NCBI RefSeq assembly: GCF_008254045.1
Contig: NZ_CP042425.1
Span: 7,888,163 to 7,952,162 of the forward strand
Reading direction: 5' to 3'
Origin: Limnoglobus roseus
GTDB lineage: Bacteria; Planctomycetota; Planctomycetia; Gemmatales; Gemmataceae
DNA: 64,000 bases
Shown: in pieces, positions 1 to 8,974 of the stretch
Layout: each line of letters starts with the position of its first letter
Numbering within the stretch: position 1 is the stretch's first letter
The notes under the pieces: model-generated
Databases searched by the model: none
What the model saw: only the letters and a program-made list of their open reading frames with translations
What the model was told of the DNA's origin: nothing
Translations under genes and position numbers: made by a program

Positions 1-219
1 GCCCACCTCTTCCTCGGCTCGAACGGGGAGAACCAGCGGGACAAGCAGGTGAAGGGGCGGGCGGCGAAGAAGCTGACGGCGGAGCAGGTTCGCCGCCTCC
101 GCGAACGGGTCGCCGCCGGGGAGACGCAGAAGGCGCTGGCGGCCGAGTTCGGCGTCTGCCAGCAGGCCGTCAGCTACGCCGTCGCGAAGGGGTGGACGCA
201 CCTCACCCCGGCCCCTTAG
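1..219 (+). CDS. HNH endonuclease, C-terminal fragment (5' end outside window)
   Basis: An open frame enters from the left edge and stops at TAG 217-219, giving 72 residues. It begins with HLFLGSNGENQRDK followed by VKGR, which resembles the C-terminal side of phage-type HNH endonucleases, where a His/Asn-rich loop precedes the zinc or metal site end. A small helix-turn-helix follows (ALAAEFGVCQQAVSYAV), as in homing-type HNH proteins that carry a DNA-binding tail. The catalytic HNH part lies outside the window, so activity cannot be judged. Its last 17 bases overlap the end of the convergent integrase gene. Family assignment rests on the short motif and is moderately secure. Confidence 0.65.
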   Translation, partial: AHLFLGSNGENQRDKQVKGRAAKKLTAEQVRRLRERVAAGETQKALAAEFGVCQQAVSYAVAKGWTHLTPAP

Positions 220-1405
220 CCTCCCCGGCGGGCGGCGGTTCCTCCTTCAACGCCTTCTCGATCGCCTCGGCAGCTCTTCGCGCGGCTTCTTCGTCGCGCT
301 CGGCGTAAATCGTCGTCGTCTTAACATCGTCGTGGCCCAAGAGGGCGCGGGCGGCGTCGAGGTCGAGCAACTTCCGAGTTAGCGTCGCGGTCAAGTGCCG
401 CACCTGATTCGGCGACCAGTGAGCGACGCCGGCCCGTTCGGCGGCGCGGGTGATGACCCGAGCGAAGGTGGTGCGGTCGTACCGCCCCCGGCGGCGGCGA
501 TTCGCCCCTTGAAGCGGAGCCGTCGGGGGGAAGAGGACGACCTGAGCGTTTTCGGCGGCGAGGGCGTAGGGTAGGAGCAACTCGGCCGCCGAGCGGGAGA
601 GGGGAATGTGACGGCGACGGCCCTTGCGGACCATCTTGTGGTAGGCGAGGAGCAGGGCCGAAGGCATCCCCCGCCCGCAGACACCGCTGTCCCAGATGAG
701 ATCGCTCCCCTTCAGAGCACAGACTTCTCCTGGCCGCATTCCGGTCAGGAGCATCAGCTCGACCATCGTCCGCACGGGCTGTTCCAACTCCCCCTGCGTC
801 GCGCGAACGTCTTCGAGGGGGACGGGGCCGACGGGTGATCGCTCGGGGGCGGCAGACCGGAACGCGGGCAGCGGGGTCAGCTTCGCCGTGAAGAGAACGC
901 GGTCTTCGACGAGTCCTTGTTCGACGGTCCACTTCAGTGCGTGGTAGACCCGTCCCCAGTGCTGGTTGAGACTCTTGCGCGATAGCCCTCTCGCGATCAT
1001 CGCCTCGCGGACGGCGACCCAGTCGCGGCGGGAGAGGCTCAGCAGGCCTCGCCCGGCGAAGAGGGCGAGGAGGTTCACCCACGCGAGGCGGTGGTGATCC
1101 TGCTCCCGCGAGGGGGAACCGTCGGGGAGGCGGTAGTAGACGCGGCAGTGGGCGATCCAGAGGGCGTAGGCGTCGGCGACGAGGAGATCAGCGCGCGGGG
1201 GAGTGGGCGGAGGCGAGGTCGGAGTGGCCGGCGGAGCGGGAGGCGATTCTTTAAGGCCCGCGATGACCTCGGCGTACCGTTGTCGCGATTCGGGCGAGTC
1301 GTAGGTGCCGAGATAGATCGGGCGTCGCTTCCCGTTCACCCGAACGGTGACGTAGGCGCGGCCGGTGGGCTTGTGGAGACAGTAGGCGGGTAGTGGTAAA
1401 GGCAC
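203..1405 (-). CDS. Tyrosine recombinase / integrase (element 1)
   Basis: Site-specific recombinase of the phage integrase family, expected to integrate and excise the element left of the tRNA-His fragment. Catalytic-domain landmarks are visible: TGMRPGEVCALK (first Arg, about residue 225), a basic beta-hairpin with KMVRKGRRRHIPL, NQVRHLTAT (box II Arg; the usual HxxR His is replaced by Asn, as in the other two integrases here), LLGHDD, and a C-terminal IYAERDEE that supplies the Tyr nucleophile. I chose GTG at 1405 because the product then starts MPLPLPAYCLHK, aligning with the paralogue at 50034 (MPRKPLAVPTYRLHK); a TTG at 1465 would add 20 residues. It is transcribed away from the att fragment at 1535-1597, divergent from the integrase at 1712. 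Confidence 0.9.
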   Translation of the reverse strand: MPLPLPAYCLHKPTGRAYVTVRVNGKRRPIYLGTYDSPESRQRYAEVIAGLKESPPAPPATPTSPPPTPPRADLLVADAYALWIAHCRVYYRLPDGSPSREQDHHRLAWVNLLALFAGRGLLSLSRRDWVAVREAMIARGLSRKSLNQHWGRVYHALKWTVEQGLVEDRVLFTAKLTPLPAFRSAAPERSPVGPVPLEDVRATQGELEQPVRTMVELMLLTGMRPGEVCALKGSDLIWDSGVCGRGMPSALLLAYHKMVRKGRRRHIPLSRSAAELLLPYALAAENAQVVLFPPTAPLQGANRRRRGRYDRTTFARVITRAAERAGVAHWSPNQVRHLTATLTRKLLDLDAARALLGHDDVKTTTIYAERDEEAARRAAEAIEKALKEEPPPAGEAKGPG

Positions 1406-1534
1406 GGTCGAAACCGCTTCTCCCCGGCGAGTTGACAGCAGCTTGACAGCAGGCCGCGGCGACAAAAGAGCAGTTGCCGAAGGCGTCGGAGAAGGAGAAA
1501 TCGCTGGTTTTGAAGGGATTTCGTAAGGCCGGCG

Positions 1535-1597
1535 AGTTGGTTAGAGCGCCAGATTGTGGATCTGGAGGTCGCGGGTTCAAGCCCCGTCAGTCACCCT
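1535..1597 (+). repeat. tRNA-His 3' fragment, probable attachment site between elements 1 and 2
   Basis: The sequence reads as a tRNA-His from the D-loop onwards: D-loop AGTTGGTTAGAGC, anticodon stem-loop CCAGA-TTGTGGA-TCTGG with anticodon GTG, T-arm GCGGG-TTCAAGC-CCCGT, and 3' acceptor strand CAGTCAC with discriminator C. No matching 5' acceptor strand (GTGGCTG or similar) or GCTC D-stem strand occurs upstream, so it is not a functional tRNA. Bases 1549-1597 match 49872-49920 at 42 of 49 positions. Its position between two divergent integrases fits an integrase target/attachment site. Confidence 0.8.
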
Positions 1598-1669
1598 TAG
1601 CCAAAACCCATCGGCCGAAGCGTTTTACGCTTACTCCGGCGACCGCCGGACGCGGCTTCCGAACGACGC

Positions 1670-1696
1670 GAACTGTGGAATCCTTCCACAGTTCGC
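1670..1696. promoter_or_regulatory. Perfect inverted repeat upstream of integrase 2
   Basis: GAACTGTGGAA and TTCCACAGTTC form an 11-bp perfect inverted repeat separated by 3 bases, ending about 20 bases before the integrase start at 1712. It may be an operator controlling the integrase or a recombinase/excisionase arm site. TTCCACA/TGTGGAA boxes also recur near the right boundary (49738-49757), which favours a role in recombination. The function is inference. Confidence 0.4.
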
Positions 1697-1711
1697 CGCG
1701 AGGAACCGCAA

Positions 1712-3007
1712 GTGAGCACGCGACGCAAGCCCATCCCTTCTTATCTTCCTCACACTCAATCGGGCCGTGCCCGCGCCGTGTGGACGGATCGCCTCGGCGT
1801 GCGGCGCCAGAAACTCCTGCCAGGGTCGTTTGATTCACCCGAATCTCGGACGGCGTTCGCCAGGTTGCAACTCGAACTTGAGGTATCGCCGTGTGCGATC
1901 CGCACCGGCACGACGGTCAGCGAAGTCCTTCTCGCTTTTTTGAATTTCGCGACCGGCCATTACCGTCGGGCCGACGGGTCTACGACGAACGAACTCGACG
2001 AGTACAAGATGGTCGCCCGGCACGCCCGGGAACTCTACGGGACCAGCCCGGCCCAAGAGTTCGGCCCCCTTGCCCTCAAGTCGATCCGCCAGAAATTCAT
2101 CGCCGCCGGTTGGTGCCGGGGCTTCATCAACCAGCGGGTCGGCCGGCTTCGACGCATCTTCAAATGGGCGGTCGGTGAAGAACTCGTGCCCCCGGCCGTC
2201 TACCAAGCCTTGGCCGCGGTCGCAGGCCTGCAACGGGGTCGGTCGAACGCCCGAGAGTCGAAACCGGTCGGGCCGGTTGCACCCGACGTGGTGGCCGCCA
2301 CCTTGCCCCACCTGAACCGTCACGTCCGCGGTCTCATCGAGTTCCAGCAACTGACCGGTTGCAGGCCGGGCGAGGCGTGCGACGTCCGCCAGTGCGACAT
2401 CGACACGAGCGGGAAGGTCTGGCTGTACCGCCCGCGACAGCACAAAAACACGCACCGCGGAAAGTCTCGGGTGGTGGCCATCGGGCCTCGGGCGCAGGTA
2501 CTCGTGTCGGCCTTTTTCACGCCCGATGCCGGTGCGTACTTGTTCTCACCCGCCGCGGCCGTCGCCGAAAGAAACCTCCGCCGCGCGAGTGAACGTAAAA
2601 CGCCCCGCTACCCAAGCCACATGGCGAGGAACGCCAAGAAGCGGAAGGCGTCCCCCCAGCGCCGGCCGGCTCAAAAGTACAACCGTGGGAGCTACGGAAC
2701 AGCGATCGACCGCGCGTGCGACAAGGCGTTCCCTCCGCCTGGCGAATTGGCCCAGCGGATCGACGAGACGCGGTCGGCGTGGATGGCCCGACTCACCGCA
2801 GACCAACGCTCCCAACTCCGACGGTGGCAAAAGGAACACCGGTGGCACCCCAACCAACTTCGCCACCTGTTCGCCACTCAAGTGCGGAAAGAGCACGGGC
2901 TTGAAGCGGCTCAGGTTCTTCTCGGCCACGCCCGTGCCGACGTCACGCAAATCTACGCGGAACGAAACGAAGAACTGGCCGCCTCCGTGGCCACCCAAGT
3001 CGGGTGA
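1712..3007 (+). CDS. Tyrosine recombinase / integrase (element 2)
   Basis: 431-residue integrase presumed to mobilise the element that carries the stress island. Landmarks: N-terminal arm-binding-like region (MSTRRKPIPSYLP), SAM-like core-binding region about residues 60-160, TGCRPGEACDVR with the first catalytic Arg near residue 220, HRGKSRVVAIGP containing the hairpin Lys, HPNQLRHLFAT (box II), LLGHARADVT, and IYAERNEE with the Tyr near residue 417. It shares the layout of the integrase at 50034 much more closely than that at 203. It sits 115 bases right of the tRNA-His fragment and is transcribed away from it. The start ATG... position is GTG-class at 1712, preceded by a GAGGAACC purine stretch. 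Confidence 0.92.
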   Translation: MSTRRKPIPSYLPHTQSGRARAVWTDRLGVRRQKLLPGSFDSPESRTAFARLQLELEVSPCAIRTGTTVSEVLLAFLNFATGHYRRADGSTTNELDEYKMVARHARELYGTSPAQEFGPLALKSIRQKFIAAGWCRGFINQRVGRLRRIFKWAVGEELVPPAVYQALAAVAGLQRGRSNARESKPVGPVAPDVVAATLPHLNRHVRGLIEFQQLTGCRPGEACDVRQCDIDTSGKVWLYRPRQHKNTHRGKSRVVAIGPRAQVLVSAFFTPDAGAYLFSPAAAVAERNLRRASERKTPRYPSHMARNAKKRKASPQRRPAQKYNRGSYGTAIDRACDKAFPPPGELAQRIDETRSAWMARLTADQRSQLRRWQKEHRWHPNQLRHLFATQVRKEHGLEAAQVLLGHARADVTQIYAERNEELAASVATQVG

Positions 3008-3170
3008 TCTTCGCCGTCGTTGTGCCGGCGGGCAGGTTGCCCGCCGTTCGGTCCAAATGTACACTTCTGCTCATGTGGCCGACCGGCCAAGAATGGCCGG
3101 TTTGAACGCGGGCGGGTGGATGCGGCACTGCCCACCAACTTCGCCACTAGGCCCAAAGCAGGTGACATTG

Positions 3171-5156
3171 ATGTCTGACGACGACGTCCGGACCCGATTT
3201 GAAGCGTGCAATCGGCGGTTGGGCGAGGAGCGGCGGCGGCCGGAATACATCCCTCTTCATGCGGCGATTTGTCGGCCGGAAGGACCGGGCGGGAGCATCC
3301 TCCACGACGACCTCTTCGGAGCCTACCTCGGCACGTCCGACTACACGCAACAGTTCGTCAGTTCCGTCGCCAGTTCGGTAACGTACGCAGTCGCCCACTA
3401 CTTTCTACCCGACAGAGGCTTCGTTCCCAGCGAACACGTCAACACGCTGATCCAACAGGTCGACGGCATCGCGAAAGAACTCCATCGGGCCTGTGCCGCG
3501 TTGCCCGAGCGAATCCGTCTCGCATTGCGTCTCCCCGAAGTGCCGGACTGGTGGGGCACTCTGTTCCACCTCGCGTGGCACTTTGATCGACCTTTCCTTC
3601 GCGCCGCACGGTGTCGGCTCATGACCCAAGACGATACCCACGTCGTGCGGGTGGGCGAGTCGATCATGCAAGAAATTGGCCACTCCGGGCGCGACGTAAT
3701 GCCCGGTCTGATCTTCAGTCGACTCGACGATGAGGTCTTTTCAGCATCCGAGGCGGCGGTCGGATTGATTCTTGACGCCATCGATAACGGCCGCTCGGCC
3801 GTCCCGCCCCTATCGGCCGAACTGCTTACTCGGAGACTCGTTCAACTTAAGGATCAGTTCCAAGCCGCTTCGCTCGGGAAAGTAGGTGGCCGGAAGGGTG
3901 GACCGAAGACGAAAGCCAAGGCGCTACGACTGTCCGACAGTTTCACGAACCCCCCGGCGACCAGTTGGGCGGCTCTTAAGTACGGTGGGAAAGTACCGCA
4001 ATCGACGTGGCCACTCAACCGCCTGAATGCCGATCAGGAAATCTGTCAGGTTGTTGGCCCGGAGAACGACGCTTTTATCAACCTCGCCACCATCGGAGGC
4101 AACACTCTTCCGGCCGAATCACTCAGCACTCCAATTTTTTTGCCCCCGGTCGGTCGAGGCACGCTCAAGGCGAGCGCGGCCTTGCCGTTGAATGCATCTG
4201 GACCCGTTCCCCGGTGGCTCCGGTTCGTTTTCACGACCCTTCTCCGGCATCGACCGGAACTCGTCAATATTTCTTGGCATAAAGCCAATCCCGCTTGCGG
4301 GTTAGGAACCGCAACGCTCAAACCGGACGTGTTCGCCGCTTCCGTCATCGCACTCGAAATCGAACTCGCATCATTGGGACTTGCTCCAACTGGGGCTAAC
4401 GGCCGAGCCTCCGGGTTGATCTTTGACGATCCCTGGGACGACTGCCCCCACCCGCCGCCGGCGGTTGGTCGATACGTCCGGTTTCAACTGGACACCACTT
4501 CGGCGGGTGGCGAGCAACAATGGCGTCCGGCGTGGACCTGGGCGGAGAAACCTCAGGACGGTTGGGCGGAATGCGGCACGTGCGGCGATGGCTCGTTGGT
4601 CCTTGTCGCAACGGGCTCCCCACCGGCGGTGTGTGATTGGCTTCCGCGGCACTGGCCCGCGCGCTTCTACCCCCTGGGGACTTCTGTCGTTCATTGCGAG
4701 GGGTGGCGATCCCTGGTCAAGAGCGTGTTCATCGACACCGCCGACACGATCCCGCCGGATGATCCGCGATTTGGCTGGCAGACCCTCGCTCGGACGACGC
4801 GTGAATTCGCTCATCACCTCGGGGCCGTCACTCTAGATCGACTCACCGCACCGTTGCCAGCCACTCGCCCCGAAGCGCGGAGAGAAGTCCTGCCACTGCT
4901 CGACGGCATCATCGCTTATCAATCCCGGGCGGGTACTAAACCCAACGACGAGCACCCTCAGGGCGGACGACTCCAAAGCAACACGCCGCCACGGACAGGA
5001 CGACCACCGGACGCGCGAAAAAAAGAGATCACAGAGTTCGCCCGAGAACTCCGAACCCGAAAAGTGCCGTGGAAAAGCATTCCCGACGCAGTGTTCAACA
5101 AGTACGGGGTTAAATACTCGTCCGAAACACTTCGCGGTTACTTGAAGGGCGGCTGA
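3171..5156 (+). CDS. Unknown 661-residue protein of the element-2 integrase/primase module
   Basis: I do not recognise this protein. ATG 3171 (MSDDDVRTRF) is chosen because the frame further upstream overlaps the integrase and reads as low-complexity shadow. Visible parts: a largely helical N-terminal third (SVTYAVAHYFLPDRGFVP, WWGTLFHLAWHFDRPFLR), a basic Gly/Lys linker near residues 238-255 (GGRKGGPKTKAKAL), a middle part with several Trp and a Cys pair (ECGTCGDG), and a C-terminal helix-turn-helix-like tail (WKSIPDAVFNKYGVKYSSETLRGYL) that could bind DNA. It lies between integrase and the DUF1580 gene, so a role in element maintenance, copy control or replication is plausible but not shown. 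Confidence 0.75.
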   Translation: MSDDDVRTRFEACNRRLGEERRRPEYIPLHAAICRPEGPGGSILHDDLFGAYLGTSDYTQQFVSSVASSVTYAVAHYFLPDRGFVPSEHVNTLIQQVDGIAKELHRACAALPERIRLALRLPEVPDWWGTLFHLAWHFDRPFLRAARCRLMTQDDTHVVRVGESIMQEIGHSGRDVMPGLIFSRLDDEVFSASEAAVGLILDAIDNGRSAVPPLSAELLTRRLVQLKDQFQAASLGKVGGRKGGPKTKAKALRLSDSFTNPPATSWAALKYGGKVPQSTWPLNRLNADQEICQVVGPENDAFINLATIGGNTLPAESLSTPIFLPPVGRGTLKASAALPLNASGPVPRWLRFVFTTLLRHRPELVNISWHKANPACGLGTATLKPDVFAASVIALEIELASLGLAPTGANGRASGLIFDDPWDDCPHPPPAVGRYVRFQLDTTSAGGEQQWRPAWTWAEKPQDGWAECGTCGDGSLVLVATGSPPAVCDWLPRHWPARFYPLGTSVVHCEGWRSLVKSVFIDTADTIPPDDPRFGWQTLARTTREFAHHLGAVTLDRLTAPLPATRPEARREVLPLLDGIIAYQSRAGTKPNDEHPQGGRLQSNTPPRTGRPPDARKKEITEFARELRTRKVPWKSIPDAVFNKYGVKYSSETLRGYLKGG

Positions 5157-5251
5157 CCGGGGCGAAACAATTCCCCCCGTTTCGCCCCAGTTCCAACCGT
5201 GCAACGAATCGGCCATTGTAAACCTCATCGCACACCGTGAGGAGGTTCACA

Positions 5252-5620
5252 ATGGCCGAACACGTTTCTGATACCCCGTCCGTGCTTGACGAAATCCAAC
5301 GGGGAGAAGGCTTGTCCCTGTCCACCGCCGGGCGGCTCTTCCCCGGTCACCGCGGCGGGGTGGCCGTCTCACCGAGCACCGTCTTTCGGTGGGTGACCAA
5401 GGGCACTCGGAGTTCCGCGGGGCAGGTCGTCCGGTTGGACGCCGTCCGCGTGGGCGGCCGGTGGCTCACGTCGCGAGGGGCAGTCAAACGTTTCGTCGCG
5501 GCACTGACCGACAACTCGATTCCTGGGGCGTGCATTTACGAACCAGTCCCCCGGTCCCCGGTCGCCTTGGCTCAAGCAGCGGAGAAGGCTGAGGCCGCAC
5601 TCCGGGCCATGGGGGCTTGA
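5252..5620 (+). CDS. DUF1580-family small DNA-binding-like protein
   Basis: 122-residue protein with the DUF1580 pattern: LSLSTAGRLFPGHRGG, then SPSTVFRWVTKGTR, then VVRLDAVRVGGRWLTSRGAVKRF. This reads as a winged-helix/MerR-AlpA-like fold that chooses a target by a Ser-Thr-x-x-x-Trp recognition helix. The family is abundant in planctomycete mobile elements. ATG 5252 has a GAGGAGG Shine-Dalgarno sequence 7 bases upstream, so the in-frame GTG at 5237, which lies in that site, is not the start. Lying between integrase and primase genes, it occupies the slot where satellites keep an AlpA-like regulator/excisionase; that function is inference. Paralogues are at 51409 and 57984. Confidence 0.85.
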   Translation: MAEHVSDTPSVLDEIQRGEGLSLSTAGRLFPGHRGGVAVSPSTVFRWVTKGTRSSAGQVVRLDAVRVGGRWLTSRGAVKRFVAALTDNSIPGACIYEPVPRSPVALAQAAEKAEAALRAMGA

Positions 5621-5691
5621 ACCATTTCCTCTAAACGCGAACGACCTGGGGAGCCGCGCAACTGACGCCCCAGGTCGATCGGAGAACAACT

Positions 5692-8595
5692 ATGAGCGAC
5701 ATCATACCGGCCGGTCCTCCAGCGTTCAACGCGAATCACCCGGCGGAACGTGAACCGACAACCCGTGCAACTGCGGGAAAGCATGTGCTCCCACACCACG
5801 CACGGGAGTTATGCGCATCCGGACTGTCACCCGATACCATCCTCGACAACGGGATCTATTCCGAAACCGAGCCGACGGCTGTCGCGGGGTTGCTGAACTG
5901 GGACGCCCGCCGTGCCCGAGAACTCGGCTCGGTCCTGGTCTATCCCCATACCGACCCGACGGGCCGACAACTCGGTCACGCCACCGTAAAGCCGGACAAG
6001 CCGCGGGGCCGCAAGGGCAAGCCGGGCGTGATCAAGTACGAGAACCCGTTCCGGCGACCGAATCGCCTCTACGTACCCGCCGGCGCGCTGACCGCACTTC
6101 CGAATCCGGTCACGCCTTTGCTCATCACCGAAGGGTGCAAGAAGGCACTGGCCGCGACCCAGCACGGGTTCCCGTGTGTCTCACTGCCGGGCGTGTGGAG
6201 TTGGGTCGCCCCCCGGCCTGAAGTGGCCGGGAAGAAAGTCGGCCGGAAGGAGTTGTTCGACGACTTGAAAGCCATCAGTTGGCGCGATCGACCTGCGGTC
6301 ATCGTATTCGACAGCGACGCGGCCGAGAACCCGGCCGTAAAGCGCGCCGAACGCGAGTTGGCCGCGGCACTCCGCCGGGAAGGAGCCGTCGTCCAAATCA
6401 TCCGCCTCCCGGTCGAACCGGACGGTACCAAGAACGGCTTGGACGACTTCCTCGTTCGGCACGGCCCGGCCGCCCTGGAGTCGCTGATCAACCCGCCCGG
6501 CATCGGAGCAACCGCGGCCGCCCCACCTTCTGGGCCGGCCGGTCTGACCGAGAGCGGGTACACGGCCATTCGTGGCGGCACGTACCACTGTGTCCTCACG
6601 CGCGACGAGGGCACGGGCGCGTCGGTCGTCACACGGCAAACCAAACTCGCCAACTTCGTCGCCAGGATCGAGGGGCACCGGGTGACCGACGACGGCGCCG
6701 AACAGGTCCGGGAGTTGGTGATCGGCGCGGAGCAACAGGGGAAGCCCAAGGTCACCACCGGCGTCTCGGTCGAGCGGTTCGCCGGGTTGGATTGGGTTGT
6801 GGAGCGGCTCGGGCCGCAGTTCGTAATCCAACCGGGCAGTGGGAAGCGAGACCACCTCCGCTGTGCGATCCAGGAACTGAGCGGAGACGCCATTCCGCTG
6901 ACCACGGCCTACACCCACACTGGGTGGCGAGAGGTCGGGGGAGATTGGCACTACTTGCACGCCGGCGGCGCGGTCAGCGGGCGTGTCCCCGGCCGCGGGG
7001 CGGTCGAGGTGAGACTGGACGGTTCAGCGGCGGGTTTCCGCCTCCCCGAACCACCGACCGGCGCAGGTTTGCGAGACGCGGTCCGGGGTTCTCTCCGGTT
7101 ACTCGCCGGCCTCGCCCCCGACGCCGTCATGTTCGCAGTCCTCGCTTCCGTTTACCGGTCGGTCCTCGGGACGCCGGACTACGCCCTTTGGCTGACCGGC
7201 CCAACCGGGGTACAGAAGAGCGAGATTGCCGCCCTTGCCCAGCAACATTTTGGGCCGGCCATGACTCGCAACCGCCTGCCGGGGAATTGGTCGTCCACGG
7301 ACAACGCACTCGAAGGCCTGGCGTTCACGGTCAAGGACGCGCTGTTGGTCGTGGACGACTTCGCCCCGTCCGCTGTGCGGGCCGACGCCGACCGCCAGCA
7401 GCGGGCGGCGGAGCGGATCATCCGCGGGCAGGGCAACCATTCGGGCCGGCAACGAATGCGCGCCGACGGCACCCTCCGACCGACCAAGCCGCCTCGGTGC
7501 CTCGCGCTCGCCACCGGCGAAGACGTCCCGCGGACACACTCGATCACGGCGCGATTGTGCGTCGTCCGCGTGCAAAAGAACGACGTAATTTTGTCCCGGC
7601 TGACCGAGAGCCAGCGGGACGCGTCAAACGGCCTATACGCGGCGGCACTGGCCGGGTTCGCCGCATGGCTTGCGCCCCGCTACGCGGCGGTCCTTCGGGG
7701 GCTCGACGGCGAGCGGATCGAACTGCGAGACCGCATCGTCGGCAGGTGCCCACACGCCCGGACCCCGGACATCGTGGCCAACCTTCTGCTCGGCCTGAAG
7801 TACCTCTTGCAGTACGCCGAAGGAGTTCAGGCGATCGACGCGGTCGAGCGAGATCGCCTCTGGCAGCGAGGGCAGACAGCGTTCCGTTCGTTGGTCGAAG
7901 CCCAAGGTGAACACCTCGAGGCGAACGATCCGGTGGCCCGGTTCCCGGAAATGCTGGCCGCGATCCTTACCAGCGGTCGCGGGTACGTCGCCGACACGAA
8001 CGGTCAGGCGCCCGATGCTCCCCCTTCGCCCGCCGTGTGGGGCTGGGAATCCCGAGGGATCCGCGGCGGGTTGGGAGAAGAACCGTTCTACGTGCCGCGG
8101 GGCCCAAAGGTCGGGTGGGTCCGAGACAACGAGTTGTACTTGGAACCCGACAGTCTGTACGCGGCCCTGACGGAATTCGCCCGCGAACAAGGGCAAGCGT
8201 ACCCGATTACAAAACAAACTCTCACCCACCGGCTGAACGAGAGCGGGGCGTTGGTCCGGGTGGATAAGGGTCGGACGGTTTACCCAGTGACCATTGAGGG
8301 ATCTCGCCGTCGCGTCCTCGTCCTACGAGCAGATTCTCTCTTCGCACCGGGACAGTGGGGACAAACGGGACGAGAACCGCTGACCAACGGCGATTCGTTC
8401 CCTATGCCGTGTCCCGGTTCCTCGATTCCGACGAGCGATTCGGGACGGGAAGTCGGTCCACTGCCCGACGAAATGCCTCGCCCCGTCCCGAGTGTCCCGA
8501 ATGTCCCGATCTCTGGACTGGAGCAGTCGTCTCGCGTAGTCTCGCAGGAGTCCGAATCGTTTTTCCTCGAAGCGATAGACGCGATACGTCATTAA
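5692..8595 (+). CDS. DUF3854/DUF927-like primase-helicase
   Basis: 967-residue protein probably replicating the element. Residues about 140-265 form a Toprim-like DUF3854 region: LLITEGCKKALAA, VIVFDSDAAENPAVK with the acidic metal-binding DxD, and GLDDFLVRHG. Residues about 310-480 resemble DUF927. A P-loop ATPase follows: LTGPTGVQKSE near residue 500 (the usual GK is QK), LLVVDDFAP near 549 as Walker B, and PTKPPRCLALATGED as a sensor-like strand. The C-terminal ~150 residues are variable with a winged-helix-like stretch (PITKQTLTHRLNESG). ATG 5692 follows a CGGAGAAC purine stretch. This kind of protein is typical of plasmids, satellites and integrative elements; autonomous replication itself is inference. 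Confidence 0.8.
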   Translation: MSDIIPAGPPAFNANHPAEREPTTRATAGKHVLPHHARELCASGLSPDTILDNGIYSETEPTAVAGLLNWDARRARELGSVLVYPHTDPTGRQLGHATVKPDKPRGRKGKPGVIKYENPFRRPNRLYVPAGALTALPNPVTPLLITEGCKKALAATQHGFPCVSLPGVWSWVAPRPEVAGKKVGRKELFDDLKAISWRDRPAVIVFDSDAAENPAVKRAERELAAALRREGAVVQIIRLPVEPDGTKNGLDDFLVRHGPAALESLINPPGIGATAAAPPSGPAGLTESGYTAIRGGTYHCVLTRDEGTGASVVTRQTKLANFVARIEGHRVTDDGAEQVRELVIGAEQQGKPKVTTGVSVERFAGLDWVVERLGPQFVIQPGSGKRDHLRCAIQELSGDAIPLTTAYTHTGWREVGGDWHYLHAGGAVSGRVPGRGAVEVRLDGSAAGFRLPEPPTGAGLRDAVRGSLRLLAGLAPDAVMFAVLASVYRSVLGTPDYALWLTGPTGVQKSEIAALAQQHFGPAMTRNRLPGNWSSTDNALEGLAFTVKDALLVVDDFAPSAVRADADRQQRAAERIIRGQGNHSGRQRMRADGTLRPTKPPRCLALATGEDVPRTHSITARLCVVRVQKNDVILSRLTESQRDASNGLYAAALAGFAAWLAPRYAAVLRGLDGERIELRDRIVGRCPHARTPDIVANLLLGLKYLLQYAEGVQAIDAVERDRLWQRGQTAFRSLVEAQGEHLEANDPVARFPEMLAAILTSGRGYVADTNGQAPDAPPSPAVWGWESRGIRGGLGEEPFYVPRGPKVGWVRDNELYLEPDSLYAALTEFAREQGQAYPITKQTLTHRLNESGALVRVDKGRTVYPVTIEGSRRRVLVLRADSLFAPGQWGQTGREPLTNGDSFPMPCPGSSIPTSDSGREVGPLPDEMPRPVPSVPNVPISGLEQSSRVVSQESESFFLEAIDAIRH

Positions 8596-8974
8596 TCGGG
8601 CGCATGCCACGGACTTGAGCCTCGGACCGAACGGTACGAGCGTCCGCGAAGTCACCACCCTCAGCGACGGTAGGTTGCCGACAGATTGGCGACTCCCAAC
8701 CACCACGGGAGCACAGGTCCCCGGAGACGAGCTTTGTAGGGGTTACCAGCGGTAATTTCGAGTCAGTCCCTCAGAGCGCCGCGATAAGCGATGTCCCTTG
8801 CTCAGTGGGCGTGGCCATAGGTTAGGCCCCCGATGCCTCACTCCCCGCTACAGGCGTTGCAACCGGACACGCGATAGCACAATCTTGACTCAGTACACAG
8901 GCGAAAGCGCTGAGCATCGCGATCGGGAAGACCTCAAATGATTTCGGAAAATCCATCGAACTCCGGAGGCGGAC
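8596..8974. other. Intergenic, 379 bases, no gene seen
   Basis: No frame with protein-like composition and no convincing terminator or repeat is visible. The last bases (CCGGAGGCGGAC) are the ribosome-binding site of the next gene. A promoter for the 8975-13877 gene pair could lie here, but no confident -35/-10 pair can be called. Confidence 0.4.

Noticed and set aside
1500..1600. Complete tRNA-His gene
   Set aside because: The 5' acceptor strand and half of the D-arm are missing; only the 3' part matches.
2526..3170. Upstream extension of the 661-residue protein
   Set aside because: It overlaps the integrase C-terminus and is basic shadow sequence; ATG 3171 begins the ordered part.
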